A stretch of DNA of 64,000 bases from Bradyrhizobium sp. ISRA464. GTDB lineage: Bacteria; Pseudomonadota; Alphaproteobacteria; Rhizobiales; Xanthobacteraceae. Location of the stretch: NCBI RefSeq assembly GCF_029910095.1, contig NZ_CP094526.1, forward strand, positions 2,170,001-2,234,000. Reading direction: 5' to 3'. Positions 1 through 8,693 of this stretch are shown here, piece after piece. Both the position numbers and the translations under genes were made by a program. The notes beneath the pieces were generated by a model that saw only the letters and a program-made list of their open reading frames with translations, ran no database searches and was not told the DNA's origin. Numbering within the stretch: the stretch's first letter is position 1; each line of letters opens with the position of its first letter.

Positions 1-372
1 CTGACCCACGATCACGACGACGGTCATGTCGGGCGCTTCGCCGGACACGGCCCATTCCCGCAACTCGCTCCGGAATGGCTCCTTGCGCCAGGCATCGGGG
101 AAGCCGGGATCGCAACGGACCTCGAGGCCGTCTTCCGACGTCGTCAGGACCAGCTTTGATTTGCTCGGCTTCCAGTGCTCCTCCAGGAGCTCATTGACGA
201 GCCAGACGCAGGCGAAGGTGCGGCACTCCGCCGGCCGATTTGCGTAGATCATGCATCCATGCCCCGGCCTGCAATGCGCGCACCACGCGTTGACGGGCTT
301 GGCCAGTTCCTCGATCGCCATCACCTTGCAGCAGAGCGTGCAGTCGCCGCACTGTCTGCCCGGTGCCGTCAT
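1..372 (-). CDS. YkgJ-like Cys-cluster protein, C-terminus cut off
   Basis: Minus-strand reading frame of 124 codons, open to the window edge, so the C-terminus is missing. The N-terminus carries a Cys cluster: CGDCTLCCK at about residues 8-16, CAHC near 31-34, then GCMIY and ECRTFAC. This CxxC...CC arrangement is that of the YkgJ family, thought to bind zinc or an Fe-S cluster; no reaction is established. The ATG overlaps the prmA stop codon in an ATGA (369-372), so the two genes are translationally coupled. The family call rests on the cysteine pattern only. Confidence 0.8.
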   Translation of the reverse strand, partial: MTAPGRQCGDCTLCCKVMAIEELAKPVNAWCAHCRPGHGCMIYANRPAECRTFACVWLVNELLEEHWKPSKSKLVLTTSEDGLEVRCDPGFPDAWRKEPFRSELREWAVSGEAPDMTVVVIVGQ

Positions 373-1253
373 TGCACGGCGCGCAGCAGAAGGCTGCTCC
401 AGCCCTCGATCTTGAGATGGCGCAGCGGCACCAGCCCGCGCGCGCGGTAGGCGGCGATGACGGCCGGCGCTTGGTGGGTCAACAGGCCGGAGAGGATGAC
501 CTGCGCCGACGAGGCGAGGTGCCGCGCCATCGGCCCGGCCAGTTGCCTGAGCGGATTGGCGAGGATGTTGGCGAGCACGAGATCGAACGGCCCATCCTCG
601 GCGAACCGCGGCGCAGCAAAGCCGGTGGCCTGGATCACGTCCACCAGGTGTCCCGCCTCGTTGAGCCGGGCGTTCTCCTCGGCCACTCGCACCGACGGCG
701 GATCGATATCGCTCGCCAGCACCCGGCCGTGCAGCGCCTTGGCGGCGGCGATCGCCAGCACCCCGGTCCCCGTGCCGAGATCGAGCACGCGGCGTGGCTG
801 ATACGCTTTCAGCACGTGGTCGAGCAGCAGCAGGCAGCCGCGCGTGGTGCCGTGGTGGCCAGTGCCGAAGGCAAGCGCCGCCTCGATCTCGATGCCGAGC
901 TTGTTCGGCGGTATCTTTGTCCGGTCATGCTGGCCGTGGACGACGAAGCGGCCGGCCGGAACCGGAACGAGATCCTCAAGGCTGGCCTTCACCCAGTCCT
1001 TCGCCTCCACGGTGTCGAATGTCATGGCAACTGCGACATCCTGTCGCGCAGCCTGCCCGACCAGCTCGCGCAACAACGTCTCGTCCGGCGCGTCGGCAAA
1101 ATGGACCGTGACGTCCCAGCGTCCGTCAGGCCGCTCGAATGCTGCGAAAGCGGCCTGATCCTCGAAAAACACTTCGGAAAGCGCGTCGACGACGCGCTTT
1201 GCGGTCGATTCATCGGGAAGGGTGACACTGGCGCGGTGCGTGGAGGGGGTCAT
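369..1253 (-). CDS. prmA: Ribosomal protein L11 methyltransferase PrmA
   Basis: 294 codons from an ATG at 1253. PrmA trimethylates ribosomal protein L11 in the cytoplasm using S-adenosylmethionine. The N-terminal third is the variable L11-recognition region. The C-terminal half has AFGTGHHGTT (about 128-137), the SAM motif I VLDLGTGTG (156-164), an acidic SDID after strand 2 (181-184) and LANIL (228-231), all typical of PrmA. Length is normal for the family. The stop codon overlaps the start of the downstream Cys-cluster gene by four bases, indicating an operon. Confidence 0.95.
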   Translation of the reverse strand: MTPSTHRASVTLPDESTAKRVVDALSEVFFEDQAAFAAFERPDGRWDVTVHFADAPDETLLRELVGQAARQDVAVAMTFDTVEAKDWVKASLEDLVPVPAGRFVVHGQHDRTKIPPNKLGIEIEAALAFGTGHHGTTRGCLLLLDHVLKAYQPRRVLDLGTGTGVLAIAAAKALHGRVLASDIDPPSVRVAEENARLNEAGHLVDVIQATGFAAPRFAEDGPFDLVLANILANPLRQLAGPMARHLASSAQVILSGLLTHQAPAVIAAYRARGLVPLRHLKIEGWSSLLLRAVQ

Positions 1254-1309
1254 CGAATGCCGGTAGCGCGGTTTTTGCTAAAATTTCAACTTTGATTTCA
1301 TTCGATTAT

Positions 1310-1327
1310 CACGTGATTCTACACGTG
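1310..1327. promoter_or_regulatory. Paired CACGTG sites upstream of the pilin gene
   Basis: Two copies of the 6-bp palindrome CACGTG lie 12 bp apart (1310-1315 and 1322-1327) in an AT-rich stretch between the divergent prmA and pilin genes. The spacing places them on one helix face, as for a dimeric regulator. No regulator is identifiable from this window; the operator role is a guess. Confidence 0.3.
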
Positions 1328-1422
1328 CCGCGTTTAGACAACCTTAGATTTTCCCGTATTAGTACGTGGGCAGGAACAATTCCCTTGTTCCGACAGGGTC
1401 ACACATCAAGGGCAGGGCTATT

Positions 1423-1587
1423 ATGAAGGCATTTGTCGTAAAGTTCTTGCGGAATGAATCCGGCGCCACGGCCATCGAATACGGCCTGATCGCGACCGGC
1501 ATCGCGATCGCCATCATCGCTGCGGTGAATGGCGTTGGCACGGCGCTGAGCACAACCTTCAGCTCGATCAGCACCTCGTTGAAGTAA
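1423..1587 (+). CDS. Flp/Fap-type pilin prepilin
   Basis: 54-residue prepilin. After a short positively charged leader (MKAFVVKFLRNESG) comes ATAIEYGLIATGIAIAII: the expected prepilin-peptidase cut lies after the Gly, leaving a mature N-terminus with the conserved Glu-Tyr pair and a hydrophobic helix. Members polymerise into tight-adherence (Flp) pili on the cell surface. The inner ATG at 1423 was chosen over an upstream in-frame start because it gives the canonical leader length and follows AAGGGCAGGG. No tad/cpa assembly genes are in the window, so this may be a stand-alone copy. A strong terminator follows. Confidence 0.9.
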   Translation: MKAFVVKFLRNESGATAIEYGLIATGIAIAIIAAVNGVGTALSTTFSSISTSLK

Positions 1588-1615
1588 GTCAAACTACCGT
1601 ACGGCGTTCTCAGCA

Positions 1616-1650
1616 CACCGGGCGACCTTGTCGCCCGGTGCTTGTCTTTT
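1616..1650 (+). terminator. Intrinsic terminator after the pilin gene
   Basis: Perfect 10-bp stem CACCGGGCGA (1616-1625) with TCGCCCGGTG (1631-1640), 5-nt loop, followed by CTTGTCTTTT. It lies 28 bp past the pilin stop. Confidence 0.85.
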
Positions 1651-1918
1651 GGGACAGCCCAGGCCGGGAGGCAGGCACCTGAGGCGTTCCGCGACGCCCA
1701 GGGTCCGGACGTCCACAGACCGAACCCCAAGCTGTCAACAGGGTATCCAGGAGGTTACGCCGGGCCTGCGGGCCCCGCGTTCCACAGTGTGTCTACAGCG
1801 GTGTCGCCCGTTTTCCCGGCAGACTGCACAGCCCTGTCCGCGGCTGATCCACCGGTTCTCCACAGCCTGTCCACCGTTTGCCGGGGCTCGGTGGCCACCT
1901 GAAAGGGGCGCTATCGCC
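1651..1918. other. Non-coding gap with clustered CCACAG motifs
   Basis: No gene is supported between the pilin terminator and the convergent end of the oxidoreductase. The stretch holds several TCCACAG/TCTACAG-like words near 1710, 1780-1800 and 1855-1875, one of which (TTCTCCACA) is one base off the DnaA-box consensus. Nothing else that marks an origin is present. Confidence 0.4.
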
Positions 1919-3520
1919 TTACGGAAACAGCCTCCGGTGGTCCGCCAGGATGACCCGCGCCGCATTGTGTCCGGGGGCGCCGGTGACGCCGCCGCCGGGA
2001 TGAGCACCGGAGCCGCAATGGTAGAGCCCCTTCAGCGGTCCGCGATAGTCGGCATGGCCGAGCATCGGCCGCGCCGAGAAAAGCTGGTTCAGCGTCAATG
2101 CGCCGTGGAAGATGTCGCCGCCGAGCAGCCCGAACTGCCGCTCCAGGTCGAGCGGCGACAGGATCTGGCGGCCGACCACGCTGCCCGCGAAGCCGGGAGC
2201 GTACTGATCGACCGTCGCGATCATGAGATCGGCGACCTCCTCGCGATGGTCGTCCCAGGATTTGCCGTCAGGCAATTGCGGCGCGACATGCTGGCAGAAC
2301 AGGCTCGCGACATGCTGCCCGGGCGGGCTCAGCGTGTCGTCGAGCGTCGAGGGGATCAGCACCTCGACGACGGGTGCGCGGCTCCAGCCGAGGTCGCATG
2401 CATCGCGCCAGGCGCGATCCATGTAGCCGAGGCTGGGGGCGATGATGATCCCGGCCGTGAGGTGATCGCCGGGGCCGGGCAGTGCGGTGAACGAGGGCAG
2501 GGCATCGAGCGCGACGTTCATCCTGAACGTGCCGGAGCCGTTCCGCCATCGCGAGATGCGCGCAACGAACTCGGGCGTCAGCGCGCCCGCCGGCACGAGC
2601 CGCGTGTAGAGCAGCTTCGGATTGACGTTCGAGGCGACATATTTGGCGCGAATGGTTTCGCCATTGTCGAGGATGACGCCGCAGGCGCGATCCTTCTCGA
2701 TGATCACCTCGCGCACGCCGGCCTCGGTCTCGATCTCGGCGCCATGGCCGCGCGCGGCGCGCGCCATCGCTTGCGTGATCGCGCCCATGCCGCCGATGGC
2801 GTGGCCCCAGACGCCCTTCTTGCCGTTCACCTCGCCGAAGGCATGGTGCAGCATCACATAGGCCGAGCCCGCGGCGTAGGGGCTTGCATAATTGCCGACG
2901 ATGGCGTCGAAGCCGAACAGCGCCTTGACCAGGTCGCTCTCGAAACGCTCGTCGAGCATCTCGCCGGCCGAGCGCGTGAACAGGTCGAGCAGGTCGCGCT
3001 GCTGCTCGAGTGACAGCCGCCGCAGGGTGTTCGCGGCGCCGAGCGCATTGAACGCCTCGCGCATCGCGCCGACACCAAATCCCTTGACGATGTTCGGCGG
3101 TGCGCGCAACACGAGCTGGCGCAGCACGTCGGCGATCGCCTCGAGTTCCCTGGAGAACGGATCGATCTCGACGGCGTCGCGCTGACTCAGTCTCGCCGCC
3201 GACTCCCTGGTGCGGCCTTCGCCAGTCAGCAGATAGCTGCCGTCGGGTGCGGGCAGGAAGTTCTGCGCGCGGCGCTCGACGATTCTCAGTCCGTGATCCG
3301 CGAGTTTCAGGTCAGCAATGATCTGCGGGTTGAGCAGGCTCACCGTGTAAGAGGCGACCGAATTGCGGAAGCCCGGTGCGAACTCCTCGGTGACGGCGGC
3401 GCCGCCGACCACCTTGCGGCGCTCAACCACCCTGACCCGCAAGCCCGCCATCGCAAGATAGGCTGCGCAGGTGAGGCCGTTGTGCCCCGCACCGATGATG
3501 ACGACGTCCGTTTCGTTCAT
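1919..3520 (-). CDS. FAD-dependent phytoene-desaturase-like oxidoreductase
   Basis: 533 residues from the ATG at 3520. The dinucleotide-binding motif VVIIGAGHNGLTCAAYLA lies at the N-terminus, followed by the ERR...GGAA segment typical of the phytoene desaturase/PYROXD2 group (COG1233). The C-terminus has LYHCGSGAHPGGGVTGAPG, the second FAD contact region. Such enzymes oxidise or isomerise hydrophobic substrates; no carotenoid genes are nearby, so carotenoid synthesis is not implied. The frame stays open 31 codons further upstream, but that part runs into a dispersed repeat and lacks the flavin fold, so the inner ATG is preferred. Confidence 0.88.
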   Translation of the reverse strand: MNETDVVIIGAGHNGLTCAAYLAMAGLRVRVVERRKVVGGAAVTEEFAPGFRNSVASYTVSLLNPQIIADLKLADHGLRIVERRAQNFLPAPDGSYLLTGEGRTRESAARLSQRDAVEIDPFSRELEAIADVLRQLVLRAPPNIVKGFGVGAMREAFNALGAANTLRRLSLEQQRDLLDLFTRSAGEMLDERFESDLVKALFGFDAIVGNYASPYAAGSAYVMLHHAFGEVNGKKGVWGHAIGGMGAITQAMARAARGHGAEIETEAGVREVIIEKDRACGVILDNGETIRAKYVASNVNPKLLYTRLVPAGALTPEFVARISRWRNGSGTFRMNVALDALPSFTALPGPGDHLTAGIIIAPSLGYMDRAWRDACDLGWSRAPVVEVLIPSTLDDTLSPPGQHVASLFCQHVAPQLPDGKSWDDHREEVADLMIATVDQYAPGFAGSVVGRQILSPLDLERQFGLLGGDIFHGALTLNQLFSARPMLGHADYRGPLKGLYHCGSGAHPGGGVTGAPGHNAARVILADHRRLFP

Positions 3521-3544
3521 GTCCGCTTCAAGAAGGAGTGAATA

Positions 3545-3641
3545 GAGCACGATCCGGACCCGGAGGGCCGCGTGAGCGCAAAGTGGAAGCCGGTTTTCTC
3601 TCGCGACAAACACGAAGCATTTGCGCGGAGATCATGCTCAA
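3545..3641. repeat. Dispersed palindromic repeat, copy 1 (family B)
   Basis: Runs from GAGCACGATCCGGACCCGG to GATCATGCTCAA. Its reverse complement matches 37443-37535 along most of its length, including GTCCGCGCAAA, TTTGTCGCGAG and CCCTCCGGGTCCGGATC. The ends form an imperfect GAGCAxGATC/GATCATGCTC palindrome. It lies just upstream of the oxidoreductase. Confidence 0.75.
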
Positions 3642-3791
3642 GACGAATGCGCGCCGTTGTGACACTTCGTCAAGTCCTCGTTATCGGCCTTTCTTGCCTG
3701 TGATGCTGCCATATGCTCAGTTCAAGCTGCCTGGTGCGGCCTCGCTGGACCGCTCGCCTCCGGCGCTCGCCGGGTTCATGCCGGAGCTTTC

Positions 3792-6053
3792 ATGACGTCT
3801 GAGCCGTCAGCCTCGCGAAACCGGCTGGTGCTGGTTGTCTACACCGCCGCGATCTTCGTCAGCGCCCTGTTGCTGTTCTCGGTGCAGCCGTTGTTCACCA
3901 AGATGGTGCTGCCGCGGCTCGGCGGCTCGCCGGCGGTGTGGTCGGTGGCGATGGTGTTTTTCCAGTCGCTGCTGCTCGGCGGCTACGCTTATGCGCATGT
4001 CCTGATGAAGCTCAGCAACCGCGCGGTTCCGGTCGTGGTGCATCTGGCGCTGCTGGTGGTCGCGCTGCTGACGCTGCCGCTTGCGATCCGCAGCGGCTGG
4101 GGCGAGCCGCCGAATTCGGGCTATGCGTTCTGGCTGCTCGGCCTGTTCGCGGTCTCGATCGGCTTGCCGTTCTTCGCGCTCGCCGCCAACAATCCGTTGC
4201 TGCAGGCCTGGTTCGTGCGTACCGGCCATCCCAACGGTCCCGATCCGTATTTCCTTTACGCGTCCTCGAACATCGGCAGCTTCCTGGCGCTGCTGTCGTA
4301 CCCGGTGCTGCTGGAGCCGATGTTCACCTTGCGGACCCAGAACCTGATCTGGACCGGCGGCTACGGCCTCCTGATCGTGCTGATCGCAGGCTGCGGCGCG
4401 CTGCTGCTGCGCGCGCCGGCCAACGCCGCTGCGCGCAACATGCAGGTTGACGATGTCGCGGCGACAGAGCCGTCATGGCTGCTGCGCGCGCGCTGGATCT
4501 TGCTCGCCGCCGTGCCGTCGGGCCTGCTGATCGCGGTGACTGCGCATATCTCGACCGACGTCGCCGCCGCCCCCTTGCTCTGGGTGCTGCCTCTCTCGCT
4601 GTATCTCCTCACCTGGGTGCTGGTGTTCCAGTCGCGCCCGTTGCTGCCGCACAAATGGATGCTGCTGGCCCAGCCGCTGGCGATATCAGGCGTGGTCGTC
4701 CTGCTGGCGTTCGGCGGCGAGCAGAATCTGCTGCTGACGCTCGGCGGCCATCAGCTCTGCTTCTTCGTTATCGCGATGGCCTGTCACGGCGAGCTTGCGC
4801 GCACGCGCCCCGCCGCCAAATACCTCACCGGCTTCTACGTGGCGCTGTCGTTCGGCGGCATGGTTGGCGGCCTGTTTGCGGGGCTGATCGCGCCGTTCAC
4901 CTTTTCATGGGTCGCTGAATATCCGATCCTGCTGGCGCTGGCGGCGCTATGTCGTCCCTCCGGCGCCGAGCGGCTGCCGCGCTGGAGCGCCTGGTATTGG
5001 CCGTTCCTCGCCGTGCTGGCGGTCGCGCTGATTGCGCCGTCCTATTCGACCGGCGAGTTGTTCGATCGGCTCGACGAGCGGCGGGTCTGGATGATCGGCG
5101 GGGTCGGCATGCTGTCCGCGCTGCTGGCCTTCGCGGTGAACGCCAGCCGATGGAAGATCTTCGCCACCGTCGTCGTCGCGCTGGTGCTGCTGCGCGCCTA
5201 TCCGTCCGATGACGGCCGCGTCGATACGGTGCGCAGCTTCTTCGGCGTGCACAAGATCGTGGTGACGCCGAACGGGCAGTATCACGTGCTGATGCACGGA
5301 ACGACGATCCACGGCGCCCAGAGGTTCAAGAACGACAACGGCACGCCGGTCACCGGGCGGCCGGAGCCGATCAGCTACTATCACAGGGATGGCGGCATCG
5401 GGCAGGCGATCACGGCGATGCGCGAGCGCAAGGGTGCGCCGCTGAAGGTGGCGGTGATCGGGCTGGGCTCCGGGACGTTGACCTGTGCGTCGGCGCCCGG
5501 CGAGGACTGGAAGTTCTTCGAGATCGACCAGAGCATGGTCGATACCGCGCGCGACCCCAGATATTTCACCTACATCCAGAACTGCGAGCCCGACCTGAAG
5601 CCGGTGATCGGCGATGCACGGCTGACCTTCGCCAAGGAGCCCGATGGCGTCTACGATCTCATCATCGTCGATGCCTATTCGTCGGATGCGATCCCGATCC
5701 ATCTCGCCACCGAGCAGGCGATGGCGATCTACAAGGCGAAGCTCGCGCCGCACGGTGCGGTCGTGATGCATGTCTCCAACCGGCATCTCGAGCTGGCCAG
5801 CGTCGTGGTCGGCATCGCTGACGCCAACGACATGAGGAGCTGGGTGTACAGCGAGGATTCGGGTCGCGACAACGATTATATTTTCGCGACCTCGGTGGTG
5901 GTCTCCGCGCGCGACGAGGCCGACATCGGCAAGCTCGCCTCGTCAAACGTCTGGACCGAGACCCCTGCCAACGAAAACCAGCGGATCTGGACCGACGACT
6001 ATTCGAACGTGCTGGGAGCGGTCTACCGTCGCCTGCGCGACGGCGAGCAGTAG
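3792..6053 (+). CDS. Membrane-anchored spermidine-synthase-like fusion protein
   Basis: 753 residues in two parts. Residues about 10-480 are strongly hydrophobic with roughly a dozen membrane segments. The rest is a soluble Rossmann domain: VAVIGLGSGTLTC (about 552-564), an acidic FFEIDQSMVD, GDARLTF (about 606) and IIVDAYSSDAIPIH (about 620-633). This matches the spermidine synthase fold, and the Asp pair in VDAYSSD fits the aminopropyltransferase signature. A role in polyamine chemistry at the inner membrane is inferred from the fold; a methyltransferase-like activity is possible. Start chosen at the ATG after GGAG at 3783. Confidence 0.85.
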   Translation: MTSEPSASRNRLVLVVYTAAIFVSALLLFSVQPLFTKMVLPRLGGSPAVWSVAMVFFQSLLLGGYAYAHVLMKLSNRAVPVVVHLALLVVALLTLPLAIRSGWGEPPNSGYAFWLLGLFAVSIGLPFFALAANNPLLQAWFVRTGHPNGPDPYFLYASSNIGSFLALLSYPVLLEPMFTLRTQNLIWTGGYGLLIVLIAGCGALLLRAPANAAARNMQVDDVAATEPSWLLRARWILLAAVPSGLLIAVTAHISTDVAAAPLLWVLPLSLYLLTWVLVFQSRPLLPHKWMLLAQPLAISGVVVLLAFGGEQNLLLTLGGHQLCFFVIAMACHGELARTRPAAKYLTGFYVALSFGGMVGGLFAGLIAPFTFSWVAEYPILLALAALCRPSGAERLPRWSAWYWPFLAVLAVALIAPSYSTGELFDRLDERRVWMIGGVGMLSALLAFAVNASRWKIFATVVVALVLLRAYPSDDGRVDTVRSFFGVHKIVVTPNGQYHVLMHGTTIHGAQRFKNDNGTPVTGRPEPISYYHRDGGIGQAITAMRERKGAPLKVAVIGLGSGTLTCASAPGEDWKFFEIDQSMVDTARDPRYFTYIQNCEPDLKPVIGDARLTFAKEPDGVYDLIIVDAYSSDAIPIHLATEQAMAIYKAKLAPHGAVVMHVSNRHLELASVVVGIADANDMRSWVYSEDSGRDNDYIFATSVVVSARDEADIGKLASSNVWTETPANENQRIWTDDYSNVLGAVYRRLRDGEQ

Positions 6054-6072
6054 CTGCTCCTCCGCTCGTCAG

Positions 6073-6915
6073 TCACTTCTTGTCGCCGGCCGAGGCCTTC
6101 TCCGGGTTCGCCGCCGACGCGGCGAGCAGCGGCATCGTCGGCGCGCCCTCGTCCTCGTCGAGGAATTGCTTCACCGACGCCTGGATCGACGATTTGACGT
6201 TGTCGGGGCCGCGGTCGCTGAGATCGTTGTGCTGGAACTCGGTTCTGACCACCTTGATACCGAGTCTTTTGCAAGTCGCGTCGTCAGGAACGACGCCCGG
6301 GTCGGTCTTGAACTGCGGATCCTTTGAGCGGAACGACAGGATCTTGATCTTGCCGTTGGTGATGAAGGGGACGCGCAGATTGTCCAGCGTGATGATTTTC
6401 CTGACCAGGTCGGGATGCTGCTTGGCGAAGAACATCGAGATGTCGCCGCCGTTGGAATGGCCGATCAGCGTCAGGTGGCGAAAATCCGCGCTCGGATAGA
6501 GCTTCTTCATCTCCTCGATCGCATACATGATGTTGGAGATGCCGCGATTGTATTGCATGCGGCGGCCGACAGATTCCTCGCCGACCTTGGTCACCATCGG
6601 CGCATCGGTATCGAGGTCGTGCTGAACGCTGATCACGAGGTAGCCGCGAGAGGCAAAAACATTGGTCAGGAACGAGTATTCGGTGTTCCTGACGGTGTTG
6701 CCGTGACTCAGGATCGCAACCGGCAGGTCGATCATCTCGGCCAGGGCCTGCATCTCGCGGTCACGACGGATTGCGATCTCGACCGCGACGTTGCGGTCAT
6801 CGCGCAGAATGTCGTGGAACGTCATTGTCGTGTGGCGGATCGCCCACCTGTCCGTCGTGTAATAGGCGGCGATCACCACCACGCACAGGCAAAGGACAAT
6901 GATGCCCCGTTTCAT
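6073..6915 (-). CDS. Secreted or membrane-tethered alpha/beta hydrolase
   Basis: 280 residues from the ATG at 6915, preceded by AGAGG. Residues 4-19 form one hydrophobic segment (signal peptide or anchor). ILSHGN (69-73) is a plausible oxyanion strand, IGHSNGG (151-157) is the nucleophile elbow with Ser155, and His229 in FQHND is a candidate catalytic His. The fold is that of a serine esterase or hydrolase; the substrate is unknown. The frame stays open 60 codons further upstream but that part has no hydrolase features. It ends 19 bp from, and convergent with, the spermidine-synthase-like gene. Confidence 0.8.
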   Translation of the reverse strand: MKRGIIVLCLCVVVIAAYYTTDRWAIRHTTMTFHDILRDDRNVAVEIAIRRDREMQALAEMIDLPVAILSHGNTVRNTEYSFLTNVFASRGYLVISVQHDLDTDAPMVTKVGEESVGRRMQYNRGISNIMYAIEEMKKLYPSADFRHLTLIGHSNGGDISMFFAKQHPDLVRKIITLDNLRVPFITNGKIKILSFRSKDPQFKTDPGVVPDDATCKRLGIKVVRTEFQHNDLSDRGPDNVKSSIQASVKQFLDEDEGAPTMPLLAASAANPEKASAGDKK

Positions 6916-7182
6916 TTCGACCTCTGGGATTGCGGAACCTGATGCGCTCTGGCTCGGACATGGTTCGGCACTCCATGCGAAGTGCATGCGAAGGCCGAGC
7001 GGGCGTTCTGGCCGCGGAATATCGAGCGCAATCTTTACAGTGAGATGACGATCAGACGACAGGCCGCCGCCCGGATACGTGGCGACGCCAGGCAAGGGTC
7101 ACAAGCAGGTGAATGCCGACGCTGTGCGCAAAGGTCAGAACGCGGCGAGCGCGCGTTCAGATGGACGCGCGGCTCGGTCGTC

Positions 7183-7962
7183 TCAGTCCTGATCGGTGAA
7201 GAACCCGCGCTGCTGCTGATAGTAGGGCCGTGGCTGGTAGTAGCCCTGCGGCGCCGGCGCGTAGCCCTGGTTGCCGTAATACTGGCCGTAGCCCTGCGCG
7301 TCGTAGACGCGGCGACTTGACGGCGGCGCCGGATAGCGGCGGTCGGTCGAGCTGCCGTCGGCGGGATAGATATAGCCATCGTCGGCGCGTGCCGCCGGAT
7401 ATTCGCGCGGCTGCGGCGTCAGGACGACCGGCTCGCCCGCGGCGCTGTATTGCTGGCCATAGTTCTGGTCCTGCGGCGCGCGACGGGCGACCGCGATGCC
7501 ATTGCGCCCACGCGGGTTGCGCGCCAGCGCGACCTGGGCCGAGCCGGTCAGCGTCACCGTGGTGTTGAGCACGCCTTCCCTCTCGACCAGCGCGTAGAGC
7601 GTGGAGGCATTCTCGCGCGACAGCCGCACGCAGCCGTGCGACGCCGGCGTGCCGAGCCGGCTGACTGAGTCGGTGCCGTGGATCGCATGCCCGATCTTGG
7701 TGAAGAAAATGGAGTGCGGCATCGGTGCGTCGTCGAACTCCTTGGAGAAGTGATCCTCCTCCATGCGGAAGGCGCGGAAGGTGCCGCTCGGCGTTTCGCG
7801 GGAGGGGATGCCGGTCGAGACCGGCCAGTGATAGCGCTCGACGCCGTCGACCGCGACGGTCATCTGCTGATTGTCCTTGTCGATGGTGATATCGACCTTG
7901 GCCTGTGCGGCGCCGGCGGTGAAAAGCATCACTGTGGTGAATGCAACGAGGAAGGAACGCAT
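7183..7962 (-). CDS. Periplasmic L,D-transpeptidase (YkuD family)
   Basis: 259 residues. Residues 1-21 are a signal peptide ending AQA. The YkuD catalytic domain spans about 22-150 and ends in HGTDSVSRLGTPASHGCVRL (His95, His109, nucleophile Cys111, Arg113). These enzymes make 3-3 cross-links in peptidoglycan or attach proteins to it. The C-terminal hundred residues are a low-complexity Tyr/Pro/Gln/Arg-rich tail of unknown use. Single gene flanked by intergenic DNA. Confidence 0.92.
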   Translation of the reverse strand: MRSFLVAFTTVMLFTAGAAQAKVDITIDKDNQQMTVAVDGVERYHWPVSTGIPSRETPSGTFRAFRMEEDHFSKEFDDAPMPHSIFFTKIGHAIHGTDSVSRLGTPASHGCVRLSRENASTLYALVEREGVLNTTVTLTGSAQVALARNPRGRNGIAVARRAPQDQNYGQQYSAAGEPVVLTPQPREYPAARADDGYIYPADGSSTDRRYPAPPSSRRVYDAQGYGQYYGNQGYAPAPQGYYQPRPYYQQQRGFFTDQD

Positions 7963-8352
7963 CTTACCTTTGGCCTCCAGGCCTGATCGCAGCGCCGTGG
8001 CTCTCCGTCCCCGGCAACCAATATGCCCGGAATCGGTTTTTGGTTCCAGTGGCAGGCAAGCCCATCGTTAATCGGGGTCGCGGCGTAAACAAGGCCGAGA
8101 GCGGGTTTGCCGGTCACGGCGTCCTGACTTTTTCGCGAGCAGGCCGCGACATCGGGCTTAGAGCAATTTCGGTTCTGATTGAATCAAAACCGAAGCTCTA
8201 GATTCTTGTTTTGACGCGTTTTCTTCACGCGGACCGGTCTCCACTTCGCTCGATAACGCTCTAATTGGCCACCAACGCGCAACTATTTGGCCGCAACGGC
8301 GTTTCACAATCCCGCCCGGCGGCGCATTCGCGTCGCGCTTTAAGGAATCGAG
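7963..8352. other. Intergenic region with one dispersed repeat
   Basis: 390 bp between the divergent L,D-transpeptidase and Gly-rich genes. Apart from the repeat at 8159-8262 it shows no gene. It should hold both promoters, but no clear -35/-10 pair stood out. Confidence 0.5.
8159..8262. repeat. Dispersed AGAGC...GCTCT element, copy 1 (family A)
   Basis: Starts TAGAGC, contains the hairpin TTCGGTTCTGATT/AATCAAAACCGAA, then TTGACGCGTTTTCTTCACGCG and ACCGGTCTCCACTTCGCTCG, and ends CGCTCTA. The same order of blocks recurs at 46019-46131 and, more divergent, within 37396-37636. Confidence 0.75.
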
Positions 8353-8685
8353 ATGAACAACAGCAAGGTTAAGACCGCGGCCATCGTCCCAGCCGGCCCA
8401 TCCGTGTGGCTCCTGTTTGCGGCCGCAGCCCTCGCCCTGTCGTTGCTGGCCATCCCCCGTGCCGGCCATGCCCAAGGCATCGTCCGCGGAGCCCAGGAGG
8501 GCGCCTACGAAGGTAACCGGGTCGCCGGGCCGGTGGGCGGCGTGGTTGGCGGAGCCGTCGGGGCCGGCGTCGGCGGCGCCGTGGGCGCGGTCAAGGGTGT
8601 CTTCGGCATTCCCGATCGTGGCTGGCGGCGCGGCCACCGCTGCCGCGGCTATTATCGCCATGGCCACTTCTATTGCTATCGGTAG
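8353..8685 (+). CDS. Small Gly-rich exported protein
   Basis: 110 residues. An unusually long signal peptide (about 1-41, ending GHAQG) is followed by a Gly/Ala/Val run (VGGVVGGAVGAGVGGAVGAV, about 59-78) resembling glycine-zipper segments, and a short basic aromatic tail RGHRCRGYYRHGHFYCYR with two Cys and two His. AAGGA at 8342-8346 precedes the ATG. Glycine-zipper proteins usually sit in or at the membrane; the tail may bind metal. Function unknown. Confidence 0.75.
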   Translation: MNNSKVKTAAIVPAGPSVWLLFAAAALALSLLAIPRAGHAQGIVRGAQEGAYEGNRVAGPVGGVVGGAVGAGVGGAVGAVKGVFGIPDRGWRRGHRCRGYYRHGHFYCYR

Positions 8686-8693
8686 GCAGGGTC

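Noticed and set aside
363..1295. 310-codon plus-strand open frame
   Set aside because: It is antisense to prmA, has low-complexity Arg/Gly-rich composition and no motif.
1690..1880. Chromosomal replication origin
   Set aside because: No AT-rich unwinding element and none of the usual neighbours (hemE, dnaA, parAB) are in the window.
1628..3013. 461-codon plus-strand open frame
   Set aside because: Shadow of the FAD oxidoreductase on the other strand; composition is typical of antisense frames in GC-rich DNA.
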